Shown: in pieces, positions 36,299-47,688 of the stretch
How the letters are laid out: each line of letters starts with the position of its first letter
Position numbering within the stretch: the stretch's first letter is position 1
Source: Aspergillus flavus
Lineage: Eukaryota > Ascomycota > Eurotiomycetes > Eurotiales > Aspergillaceae
Reading direction: 5' to 3'
NCBI RefSeq assembly: GCF_009017415.1
Contig: NC_092403.1
Span: forward strand, 2,604,001-2,668,000
Length of the DNA stretch: 64,000 bases
Notes under the pieces: model-generated
The model's database searches: none
Seen by the model: only the letters and a program-made list of their open reading frames with translations
What the model was told of the DNA's origin: nothing
Made by a program: the position numbers and the translations under genes

Positions 36299-38224
36299 CT
36301 TGCCATACGAAACGCAATGATAAACATAGAAAATGGGAGAAGTTAGGGGAAGTATTGAGGAAGTTTATATATGACCCTTCCATCTTCTGCACGAAGCTGA
36401 ATGGTACAAGGCGAAAATGCCGGCTAGTGCTTATGCGCATGGATGCCCTAATGTCAGCCTTGCAGAAGCCAACTCATATTCCAGCCTCGCATGAGCTAGT
36501 TCATGCACGTACAATCACACTCCAGCCAACGTCTAGCCACCTGCAAATTGATATGGGTGGGCTGCTGGAATTGAAGATGAACCGATAGCATGGCTGTCGT
36601 CTGCAGAGCCAGACTTCTTGATCCATCAGAGCTACTGGAGAGGCCCCGATATATCCCGGGAGATGATACCGTTCTGTTGTAGATGAGAAAGCCCAGCTAA
36701 TTCAGATGAATCAGCCTGGTAATTTCGTGGTCACGCCAAGTCCTGTTGTATTCCCGTTGTCAGCTAAAAAGTCCAAAAAATCGATAAGACGACAGTCAAG
36801 AAGTGATGCGGGATGATCCCGACTCAATACAGTAAAACGGGGTGGCTAAGCGCAGAGTACAGCAAGTCCAGCCCAATAGCAAAACTGGCTCAAGTTGGTC
36901 TGAGTCGACACGGCATTGAAAGATGGGAAAGCAGCGAGGACAGGAAGACAAGAAGGCTACCTATATAGACCCACGCACAATGTTGCCAAGCGGCTTTCCC
37001 CGATTAGGAATGCTATACTATATCCAGTAATTCACTGTCACTGCGGAGACTATGGATCTGTATATTGACACAACTAATGCTTCCCATTTTGTTCCTTGAC
37101 ATGACTCTGGCGTTGAAATAAGGCGCCTAACCCAGTATTTCTTTAACTGGCTGGAAGGAAGATAGGTGAGCAGAGAGAAGAAGTTGGGTAATATGGTAGA
37201 CAGTTGATAATTGTAAAGGTAGACTATGTCTAGCTATATCTAGAACACATGCTAATAGAGTATATTCCTCAGTTTTTAATAGTGTCTGGTAATTGGCATT
37301 TCTTTCACCTTATAAGGTTATTCCCCCTATCCGTCGTCGGAGAGTAGTTGAGGGGACATTAAAGGCCAAAGACACTGATTGTAGGGTTTTGAATCGGCCT
37401 TTTTTATAGCTATCTAATGCCAATCCGATTCGCTTTTCATTGGATTCAATTTCCATAGTATAGAGTGTGGTAAAAAGGCATAAGGACCGTTTGAAAATAC
37501 TACGGAGGATAATCTGCGGAATTCGTGGCCGCTCGGTGATCGATTACGGTACCCAAATAGGCAACTGACACCTAAAACAGGGATGTAAAGAAATTCAAGA
37601 TCCGGATTCTTAAGCCGGCCAGTCAGTCCAGCACCTGAATCTAACTTCCAGGTTACGTCTATATGTTCTGGTTGCATAATCTGGTCCACTTTCATGCATG
37701 GACACGTAATAATCGGGCATTGTATTCTTGCTTCAGCTCAGCTTCTCCACGCATGCTCCATCAGCAGTTCAGCACCAACTGATTACAAGGACCCTGTATA
37801 CTGAATATAGTACTCTTGTCAGCTCTTGTTTCCTTGCCTGTGTATACATGTAAGCACACAGTAGTTAAATTATTGTCGAAGTACCACTTCAGAATTGAAC
37901 ACGGGAACATCCAAGCCCTAATACGAACATGCATTTGCAGACCCACCGAGATCTTCGAGCTGAACCAGCACCGATGTCAAGCTGCAGCTTGACCGGTAAA
38001 TCATGTTGCATTCTTGGAATTGCTTGCTAGATGTCTTGCTTCTCAGCTAATGATATTTGTGTACGTGGTTTCGGTCGGATGGAGAGGAGGAGGGGCCGTC
38101 ATTGCTACTACTGCTGCTGTTATATATACCATGGCCATCTCCCACTCCCATTCGGAAGGCCAGACCGACCAGACCCTCTTAAAGACATTACATCCACTAC
38201 ATACCATTCTCTTTACTACACAAA
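36299..38224. other. Intergenic, promoter of the giant modular gene
   Basis: I see no gene in this 1.9-kb stretch. A 93-codon minus-strand frame at 37414-37695 has no motif. The last 120 bases before ATG 38225 contain a TATA-rich run (tatatatacc near 38120) and pyrimidine-rich leader sequence, consistent with the promoter of the next gene. Confidence 0.4.
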
Positions 38225-41200
38225 ATGACCGCGTCGAAGACAGGGGTGGATCTTTCCAACCCCGGAGACATGACCCTCAAGAAACAGCTCGACCTGTTGG
38301 AAGCAAGCGGAGCCGTCAAACGCTTTGACTCGCACCCGTTCGTGAAAAATATCATTGACAGTCGGAGCCTACTCACTCGTAAAGACATCGAGGTTGGCCC
38401 CGATCACCCAACCACCACTTCCCAGCTGCGGAGGGCGGCCGCCAAAAACAATACCCTCGTGGTTGGTGGCGCAGTGGCCAAGAACCTTTCTCTTCTGCTT
38501 GCAAAGGATCAGGATACAGTCGCTGAAGTGCCTCTCCGGGCCTTGCCTGCCGTTACCAAGCCGACCCCGAAGGCCAACAGCCTGCTCATAGCTCCTGTAA
38601 ACGCCGATCATCTGACGCTGCTTCTGTCACCCCCCAGCCCGACATCATATTTCCAATTCACGAGCCATGTAGTACCCGATCCTGTACGGGCTTCTTCTTT
38701 TGCCGACGAAGCCACCGACGCGGACACATCCATGCCGGCCGATATAATCAACGGCTACTCGCTGAGCGGAGACCTGGAGAACTTCTGGGGCATCAAGGGA
38801 CTCACGGGAAAGCTGTACGTTTACAATGGCGATACCGTGCGCGAGAAGGTCAGGTTCAGCGACTTTGCCTTTGACGCCGAGAAGAACAAGCCGCTATCCA
38901 AACTCGAGCACTCGCCACTGGCTAAGTTCTTCCCACACATCGACCTGGAACCTATCAAGCAACTTCCTATAAATAATGTCGAGTTTACCTATACTGAGGC
39001 TGACAATGACTTTCTCTACAAGAAGGGGCTGCGTCTGGAAGGTGATGTTCTGTGCACCGGTCACCTCCAGCCTGTAGCGGACATGCTCAGGCGCATCTAC
39101 GGAGACAAGGACGCGCCGTCGAAGCTGCATGTCTCGGCTCATCTTAGCGATGAAAGAGACTGGACCAAGGCACCCAAAATTACCAAGCTTATTCTGAGTG
39201 CCACGTTGGTGGACGGAAAGCTCAAGGTCTGGGACTTTTTGGCCTTTGATTCCGTGGATGTTCAGATTTTGGCATTGCAAAAGGACAAGCAGGAGAAGGT
39301 CAAAAATGATAAGGATAAGGATGAGTCCAACGATGCTGCAACGGAAGCAAAGGATGAAAAGCAAGCCACTGAGCCAGAGTCGAAAGCGGGCAAGGTAGTA
39401 GACAAGGCCACTGAGAAAGTCACAGACAAGGCCACCGAAAAGGTCAGCAAGGCCACTGGCATAGCCAGCAAGGCAAGCGATTATAAAGCCCAAAAGAAAG
39501 CCGAGGCCACGAGCTCCCAGGAAGTCTCCAAGAAGGCCACTAAAGAGTCCACGGAAAAGGGCAAAGAAGACGCGAAAGATGACAAACAGGGCGAGGGAGA
39601 AGCCAAAGAGGACGACACCTCTGCTATTGATGAAAAGGCCGATCAAAAAGCACCCGCCAAACCCAAGAAGACCTGGGAGTTCGGTCTATGCATCCTGGGA
39701 ACAGGCAGCCTCATCAATTTACCCAAGGCGACAAAGCCATTGTGGGTGAAATACCGAATGGCGAGGGACCCACAGGAGACTACAAAGGCTTTGTATAAGG
39801 TGCATATAACGGCCGAAGACTGGAAAAATGCGTTTGGTGTCAAGAACCTGAATGTAAGACTTTGTCCACTTCTGTACATTTATTCCAAATGCTACTCAGA
39901 ATGCTAATTCCTGCTCCTTCAGTTGACTGAGCTCGATTTCACTGCATCGTTCGAGGCTGGCTCCTTTGCCAGTACAGCCCAACTCAATACAACTGCTAAT
40001 GTCAGTTTCGCGGATATCAAGGTTGACCTTCAAGGAAAACTGTCCAGGGGTGTGTATATCATCAGTACCCCATTCCCATTTACTGGGGCCAATGAGTAAC
40101 AAATCCCCCCCAACCACAACAGATGACAGCTACCTCGTTGGCCAAGTCGGCACTTTCACCTACAGCCAACTCTTGCAAGCCTATGCGCAAATCCGTGGCG
40201 ACCAAACACCAGAACTCTCTCCGCTTGATGCCTACGGCAATGACCTGAAATTCGATGACGTGCATCTCCGTCTGTCCCGGGACATGATTGAGAAGGCGCT
40301 CGAGTTATCAGGCAAGGTCACATTCAACAAACATTACAGTACGAACGCTGCAATCAAGATTGGTTCAGCTGGGTTGGCCATACACGGTGATGTTACTGAC
40401 TTCAAGATTGAAGGCACGGAAATTACCGTGAAGAAGGCAGCATTGGATATTGAAATTGGGGCCAAGCCGCCAAAGATCGACAAGACCAATCAGGGTGAGA
40501 AGGAAGAAGATGAGAAAGAGAAAGAGAAAGAATCCAAGGCCATCGAAGATGCTCCCAAGGAAAAGGCTGCTAACTCTAAAGCAAAGACGCCCGATTCTAT
40601 TGACCCCAGCGCAGAAAACGACAAGATCGAAAAGAAGGAAGAGGCCATTAACAAGAATCTCCGCAACCGCAAGAGCAAGTTCTCGGTGACTGGTGACATC
40701 GACTACTCCGGACGTAATTTCCGGGTAGGCCTGTTCTACGGACGCCAGGCTCAGACCAAGAAGCGAGAATGGCTTGTGTATGGCATTGTTGATCGATTCA
40801 ACCTGTCGGAACTCTTCCATAACGTTAAGGACACCGATTTTGACTTTACCCTTAAGAATGTGGCTCTGGTGGCTGCGTCCAAGGGTTATGTAGACAACGG
40901 CGAGATCAATATAAAGGGCTATACTATCAAGGATGGTACGTCGTTGTATACCATACTTTACTACATCTTGGTGAACGTCTACTGATCTATTCACCGCTTC
41001 TCTTGTAGGAATCTCGCTGTGGGCAATAGTCGAGCCTCCTATGCCGATAGCTAAGCTCAATGTCAATCACGAGCGTTCTTTATTGGCGCTGAAGCTCGCA
41101 GTCAATTACAGCCAGGGTATTTATACCGTGGGCCTGGAAATGCCGGAAACATTTTCCGTAAGTGTTTCCCTTCCTTTTTCTACGCTTTCTTCTAACACAG

Positions 41201-43788
41201 ACATCTTCCCCAGGTCTACTCACCGAAGGAGCATCCCAAATATGGCCTTGAGAAATTCACTGCTGGTGTGGAGGTCGCTACGGATCCCAAGTTAACACTC
41301 GGGGCTACACTTAAGATCTTCATGCCCGATCAAGAGCCGTTGGACGTTGAGATTATGGTAAAAGGTGGTATGGTGAATGCAAGTGCTTCTCTGTAAGTCT
41401 TCATATGTATGTTTCATGTTCTATTGCTCGATAGCTGATTGTGTCACAAGGCGAACCACAACACCATGGATTAACCCATTCAATGTCAGTAAGCATATTA
41501 TTCTCGAGGAAATTGGTGGCGAGTCAGGCTTCGACTATGCAACGGTGGCCGAACAGGGTCCTTCGTAAGTTCTTTTCTGTTTCCCGCTGGGTATCGGAAG
41601 CTAATAATTGAATACAGAGACGTTGCAATAATTGCCAAACTTCAAATTGAGGAAACCAAAGCTGGTGTGGCCATGAAGGTCAGCGAGACGGATGGCGAAA
41701 TGCTAAGCGTGTCAGTCGACAAGTTCAACGTCTGCAAGATTATCCGCTACGCTGGCCAACTTACGGAAATTAAAGAGTTGCAGAAGATCGGGAATGGCGA
41801 GGACGTTTTCATAATCAATCAAGGAAGCCTGTACATCTCATCGGGTGTCAGGATTGGAGGCAAATCCTACCCCCGGGGAATCAGTGCCAGTGCGTCAGTG
41901 ACCATCTTTGACCAAACTGGCCAGTTTGATGCACGAGTTGATGACTCGGGATTTACCGGTAAGGGCTCGATTGACCGCTTCAAGCTTGGTGCGCTCGAAG
42001 TGTCTGCAGCCAGTGATGTGACGAAGCCGGCGACATTCGACATTGCCATGACCCAGGATGAGCAGAAGATCAAGGTCGATGGGATGATCCATTATCATGA
42101 CATCAAACTGTTGGCGTTGGTAGATGCTGATTTACAAAAGCTGCCACCAATGTTCAATGCCCACCTGCTTCTTGAATTCACTGGGCAATACAAGATTGAC
42201 TTCTTTTTCAACGCCAGCCTTGGCTCAGTCAAGAGCCTGTCTGAGGTGAACCTAGATTTCTCGGCCTTGATAGAGGGAGACTTGTTTGATCTGATCTGTG
42301 ATGGGGTGAACTCGTTCCTGGACAGAACGCAGACACTTGTGGATCAAGGTTTCGATAGTGCTAAGCAGAAACTAGAAAACGAGCTGAGTGAAAAGAACAA
42401 GGAGCTCAAATCGTTGCAGGAGGATTTGGAAAGGCGCGACCAAGGGATGAAGGAGCATGAAAAGAAACGCCAACACGATCTCGAGGAGGCAAAGAGAAAA
42501 GTGAAGGAGAACAATGATAAGCTCGCAGCCCTGGAGAAAGATGTTAAGGACGCCAAAAAGAATAAAGAAGACGCAGAGAAGAGGTACAGGAACGAATTAA
42601 AAAAGCAGCAAGAAGAGCGCAACGAAATAGTGGCAAGGAAACGCCGGGAATATGAGGAAAAGCTGAGGAAATTGGAAAACGACGAACGGGATTACCGAAC
42701 CAAAAAGGAAAACCTCGAGGCAACACACAGGACGAACTACGGAGAGAAAGAGACTGCCCTTGCGTGGTTCAAACAACACAAAGAAGATACATGGAGTGAG
42801 TGAAAATGAAAGCCTTGATTCCTTGGCCGCTCCAAGCTGACTGGTGGTAACCCTACTCCTAGATGATTTCCAAAAAGCTCAAAAAACAATGCATGACTGG
42901 GATGACAGATGGAACAATGCCTCATGGTTGGATAAAAGCTTTGATGTCAATTTGGTGAGTCAATAACCTTTTTTTCCCTTCTTCCCCTTTGTGACTAATG
43001 TCTCTCAGAAAGCAGGTGTGAACAAAGCTAAATGGGATTTGAATGTAGCCGCGGCTGCCTGGGTGGGAGTGACTAAGGCAGAAGAAGGATTCGTAGAATT
43101 CACTCACTGGCCCGCCTACAATGCCTTGATGCAGGAAATCAACTCTGCGATTAAGGATCTTACAAAAGCCGTTACGGCTGTACAAGAGTTCAGGCAAGGA
43201 GGGGTCGATGCCTTCATTTTCGCAGTAGTCAATGATGAAGATCGGAAGGTCAAGGAAAAGGAAGACCAGCTGAATCTACTCCTCGACAGTAATTCCAAGG
43301 AGCAGAAAGCCATCCGTGATGCAGAGGGTAAACTCGACGCAAACAAATCGAACATCTTGGAAATCATCCAGGAAAACGATAATAAAATCAGAGAGTTGGA
43401 AGAAAACAACGAGCGCAAAGTACTCCAGCAAGAGTACGATAACAAGCGAGCGGAGTGCACAAAGTTGGAAAACGCCGTCCATACCGTGGAGCACGTCCTG
43501 AACAGTCTGCAAGCTGACTTCGACAACGGCATCATAGCCATCAAGGGCGAGGTCACGGCGTGGCGCGATTTCCTTCCACGCATCACCCGGATTGAAGCAA
43601 AGGCCAGCAGCAACGCCCTCAAGAGCAACGAGCCCATTTTCGTGATAGTCACGGCGGTTTACAAGGGCATCACCAAGACATTTGGCGTGCAGTGGACGCC
43701 GAACTCGAAATCCAAGCCGTACGATCTGTACAAGGCTATTGGAGATTCCGCCAAAGGCAGCTTCCCGGTTCCTGCCGGTTCCAGCTAA
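38225..43788 (+). CDS. Large modular protein: beta-rich repeats, K/E linkers, coiled coils
   Basis: Nine exons: 38225-39853, 39923-40049, 40123-40935, 41009-41157, 41214-41392, 41451-41564, 41618-42795, 42863-42954 and 43009-43788. Every junction keeps phase and the product is 1686 residues. I do not recognise the family. Residues 1-350 and about 480-1240 are rich in short alternating strands with recurring phrases (VRFSDFAFDA, LKVWDFLAFDSVDVQIL, LTELDFTASF, FSVTGDIDYSG), suggesting repeated beta modules. Two lysine/glutamate-rich linkers lie at about 353-480 and 660-720. The first includes an LEA-like run (KVVDKATEKVTDKATEKV). Coiled coils are predicted at about 1250-1396 and 1504-1600. The C-terminus (FVIVTAVYKGITKTFGVQW) is a small beta domain. 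There is no signal peptide or membrane helix. It is probably a cytosolic structural or lipid-associated protein; that is a guess. Confidence 0.8.
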
Positions 43789-45384
43789 TCTGCTCATTTA
43801 CATGTTATTTCTTTTGGTTTTCTCTCTTTACTAGTTCCCTGTCTCTCGTTATCTGAAAATGGATGTATGGGGTTGCCTATGCATAACCCTAATAGTACCC
43901 GTCTCTCAAAATTGGCAATAAGCGGGCCATTCAACCTTTGTCCGGTAGACTAGCAAAGTAATGAATCCAGGCAATTATACGCCATCGTGAATCTTGAACA
44001 TCCTCGAAATATAACGCTGCTGTTGATCGATGCCCAAAGGACAAAGTATTTTAGCATAGTTAGATTTACGCGGAATCAATTGATACTACTTTCAACATTG
44101 TTCCCCCCAGTTGTCGCTCGCAGTAGAGGGTGGAAAGAAGAAAGGGGTAGTCAGGGCCACGTCTCAGTAGCCCAACCACTTATACAATCATAAAGAGCAT
44201 AACTAAAACACAGATCCAAAATATATTAAACAGGCAGACAGAGATAGAAATTCTACAGCACTCGATGCAACTGCCCAAAAGGTTACGGCGCTGCTGTTTC
44301 CCATTTGTACCGTTTGCACGATTACTTTGTTATGGATGTTTTCTTTTCTTTGTCTGGATTGAGCGAGAGTGTATATACGGCCATTGCCTTATTTTCTCTT
44401 CTTCCTTTTTTGTCCCTTCTACTTGATTTCCTCGTCGATAGCTACATAGTAGTTTAAATATTAGTTCATTTACTACTATCTGAGCGCGTGACAATGGCCA
44501 TGTCCTTGACCAAACTGCACAACTCACCACAGCCACTGCAGGGCAACAACACTGGGCAGGTTTGCATGAGAGCCAAAGCATATATTGAGCAAGCAGGACA
44601 GCAAGAAAGAGGAATGAGGAGGGCGAAAGCCAATGGGAACTGGAGATGAAACTGTAGAGACAGACATGATCAGCAGGAGAGCATAGAAAGCACTGTAAAA
44701 CACGTATCTGGAATATTCAATAACATGGACCCAAAGTGTTGAGACTTGAGAAATTGGCCAGGAAATGGGGGCACGGCCATCATAATGGAGTATTTATACG
44801 GCACCTTCGCTAAAAGACTGGAAAACGTCGGAATGGTAGCAGCGCGTGGACTCTAGCCGCTACAAGCTTACGGTATGTATTCCGGAGCTTCGAGTAAAAG
44901 GCTCCACAGTAGAATATAGACATCATGAACTAATTCAATCCGGTAGTAACTAGAAGATGATAAAGACGCTATTTGAATTAGCACGAAAGCTTTGCCTCGC
45001 AACATGCGAGGTAGATCATTCCAGTTCTACCATAAATCAATCAATCGATAGATAAGTGTAATACTGGGATGGAAACATTAAAAACCTTACGGTGGCTAAT
45101 TACGATATGATTGATACTTGTTCTTCAGTGACGACAAGCAAGTACCAGTCTTGGCATTAGAACCCTAATTTTAGAACCACTGATGCACAAGTGTGCCCTC
45201 ACACTATCTATAAGAGGCCAAGGTGGTAGACTAAGATGAGGCTGAGCACCGTCCTAGACCCAATTATGAGGCTTAGGCATAGAACGCTTATTGGCTACAT
45301 CAACTAAGATGGAAGCGGAAGACATATAAATTCAACGTCGCCATTTCTTCACTGTACTCCTGCTTGCAAACCAAGACTCACATT
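43789..45384. other. Intergenic, nothing recognised
   Basis: There are no frames with coding character on either strand. Short frames at 43987-44193 and 44330-44581 lack motifs. I see no repeat or RNA gene. The end is the promoter of the F-box/2EXR-like gene. Confidence 0.4.
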
Positions 45385-46242
45385 ATGTCACTTCAAACAC
45401 CATCACCCCTCCTGCGACTGCCGTCCGAACTGCGGTTGGAAATCTACCGACACTTGTTTGGCATCGCCCCACACACTCGTCTCCGAGTGGGTGAGGCATG
45501 TCTGGACAGCGATCTGCCACACAGCACCGAAAGGTCGTGGCGTCTCTCGAAAGCATTCGAGGTCTACATGCACAGACCCTCGCCTCCAAATGCAAGCGAA
45601 TACGCAGAAATGGACTATAAGCACTGCTCAGCGACGGAACAGTCCCGACGAAATATATACCGCGAACACCGACATCTGTTTCTCGCCATCCTGGCCACTT
45701 GCAAAACAATATACGAGGAAGCAATGCCATTCTTCTACTCGTCAACATTCTTCGCCGTATCGGGAAATATAGCAAAGGCTAGCAACTGGTTATATGCGAT
45801 GAGCCATGAACGACGCAAATATATTCGGAGACTTAGCTTCCACTTCTGGAGCAAGGCTTTATCGGAATGTTTCTCGAACCAGGGCAACATGGAGCACCTC
45901 GCTAAGCAATTGACATATATGGATCAGATTGACGTTGTGGAATTGCTGATCACGGATACACGGACGGAGGACGAGTTGTTGGATTTCGCGGATGCAGAAA
46001 GCCAAGGTATCCCGCAGTATGCTGTGTCTCGAAGGCCGTGCGAGCCACTGGTACTGTTTGGCGTTGAGCAGTTGGAAGCAGTGCCGAACCTGGGATGTTT
46101 ACGTATTGTGGGCCGTATTGATAGGCTATTGGTATACACTGAGGATAAGGAGTATTTAAAGGCCTTTGCAGAAGGCAGGAAGCGGGCTGGGCTTGGAAAG
46201 GAAAACGGGCATCGACCTGTGGTGGAGCTTGTGCAGTTATAG
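45385..46242 (+). CDS. F-box/2EXR-like fungal protein
   Basis: Single-exon frame. I use Met 45385 (MSLQTPSPLLRLP), giving 285 residues; the frame is open seven codons further upstream. Residues 9-27 (LLRLPSELRLEIYRHLF) are the hallmark N-terminal helix of a large fungal family variously called F-box-like or 2EXR proteins. The middle (LFLAILATCKTIYEEAMPFFYSST, split here for length) has the CK-I-EEA-p-FY-st pattern found 70-100 residues later in the same family. These proteins are numerous in filamentous fungi and their roles are unknown; some may act as ubiquitin-ligase adaptors. The frame is intact and there is no membrane segment. Confidence 0.72.
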   Translation: MSLQTPSPLLRLPSELRLEIYRHLFGIAPHTRLRVGEACLDSDLPHSTERSWRLSKAFEVYMHRPSPPNASEYAEMDYKHCSATEQSRRNIYREHRHLFLAILATCKTIYEEAMPFFYSSTFFAVSGNIAKASNWLYAMSHERRKYIRRLSFHFWSKALSECFSNQGNMEHLAKQLTYMDQIDVVELLITDTRTEDELLDFADAESQGIPQYAVSRRPCEPLVLFGVEQLEAVPNLGCLRIVGRIDRLLVYTEDKEYLKAFAEGRKRAGLGKENGHRPVVELVQL

Positions 46243-46485
46243 GGGATATGCTTGACTTGGAGGCAATTTATTGCAACCATCACTGGGCTTGAGGGACCTC
46301 TAAACCATAGTCGACCCCGTTGTCACTAGGGATCGAAAGTTGCAAAGGTGATTAAAGAAGGATCATACGAACACATAACCGTCGAGTAGCAGTATGACAT
46401 TGATGGTATTACGAAACGCTTTGAACCTCCAAGCTATTCATCACGCCTTGGATAGGTCTTCAGTCGATTAGGCCATGAGAGCTAA

Positions 46486-46734
46486 ACCTATCGAGTTCAT
46501 GAAGACATACCTGGTAGGAAGAATGATTTTACAATATCCAATTTCCCAAATGATTGGTATGAACCCAAGAAGCCCAATGCTCCAGTGATTTACGGACAGT
46601 GGGTCTATCGAACCTTCCCAATTGTCCAGGAGACAGTGCAATTTCGAGCGAACGAAGCGCTTATCGCAGGACTCTCATTTCAATACATCGACAATGACAG
46701 TTGGGGTCCATTGACTGGCCAATTGTCACTGTAA
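46486..46734 (+). pseudogene. Orphan protein-like open frame without start
   Basis: An 83-codon frame free of stops, without any ATG, encodes a protein-like sequence with phrases such as NDWYEPKKPNAPVIYGQWVY and FRANEALIAGLSFQYIDND, ending at TAA 46732-46734. The residue composition (aromatic, proline and acidic mix) looks like a real domain. I cannot name it or find the preceding exons. It may be the last exon of a decayed gene or a chance frame. The rest of 46243-47688 contains only an unassigned 62-codon minus-strand frame at 46998-47186 and the promoter of the symporter gene. Confidence 0.3.
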
Positions 46735-47688
46735 CAATACGTAGTAAACGTACAATAATTTGTGCACAGATTATAGTATCGGGGCTCAGCTCAGAGGCTT
46801 TTTGTTCAAGCTGCCCAAATAGGCCTAGCGCTTTACTTTCTCCTGAGTGATTTTCTTCTCCCACAATCATTTCAATGAAAATGAACAAGTTTCTCTCCAC
46901 CAAAGATATCCCGGGGTATTTTTTATGGGATTGGATAGGAAGAGAGTCCGAAGCCTGAGGATGTCTTGAAATATTTCGCTGACAATATCTGAATCATTTA
47001 TTTTGGAGGTCGGATTGGTGAGGACACAATGAATCTTGTCGGAAAATCGCCAAGCGCCGTCAGGGATGATAGACTTTCTTCCATGGAAGCCTTAGCCAGC
47101 ATAAGGTCTTCCTGTTTTATCTCACCAGAAGCACTTTCAAATTCTCTCGCTAACCTCATCTGCGAGTCATGTAGGGTCGTATCCAACGAGCCATCGAGGG
47201 AAAGCTGACTCAGCTTGCGACTACAAGGAGCTGTCGCATACTGCCATCATGCCAAGAGAACGAGCAGTAATCTCGTCGATATGCTTTCTTGGTTTCTGTC
47301 GCCTTTGCCCCATGCTATGGTACCATCGATTCCACTCAGGGCAAGCGGGGGGTTTAACGATAGGGTGACAGTGACGGTCTTGCTGATATCCAAGCCCTTG
47401 GCATGGGCCCAAGGCCCGGGATTCTTTGAGATAATAATTTGCCAAGCAGCTTGGCCCTGTGCCGAGCATCCCCCTACGGCCGGTTTCGTAGGCACCAAGA
47501 TCAGATGAAAAGAATCTTCCGCCTTCTCGCCCTATGGCCATTGCCACACATAATGTGATAACGCCCGGGAGGGCGGGGCGAATGTACGCTCCCAGACATT
47601 CATATATCCATTCAATCTTGACGGTATGCATATGTGAGCATCAGGATTGAGACTGCATCTACACTCTGCAGCTCAAAACGTGGCGACC

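Noticed and set aside
38894..39646. 250-codon minus-strand frame with hydrophobic, membrane-like translation
   Set aside because: It is antisense to lysine/glutamate-rich codons of the large modular gene, which read as Leu/Phe on the other strand. The nine-exon sense model keeps phase throughout.
42344..42622. Serine/phenylalanine-rich minus-strand frame
   Set aside because: Shadow of the coiled-coil exon of the large modular gene.
46998..47186. Minus-strand frame of 62 codons that could be a last exon
   Set aside because: Helical, charged composition and an acceptor-like tag before it, but no partner exons or known motif.
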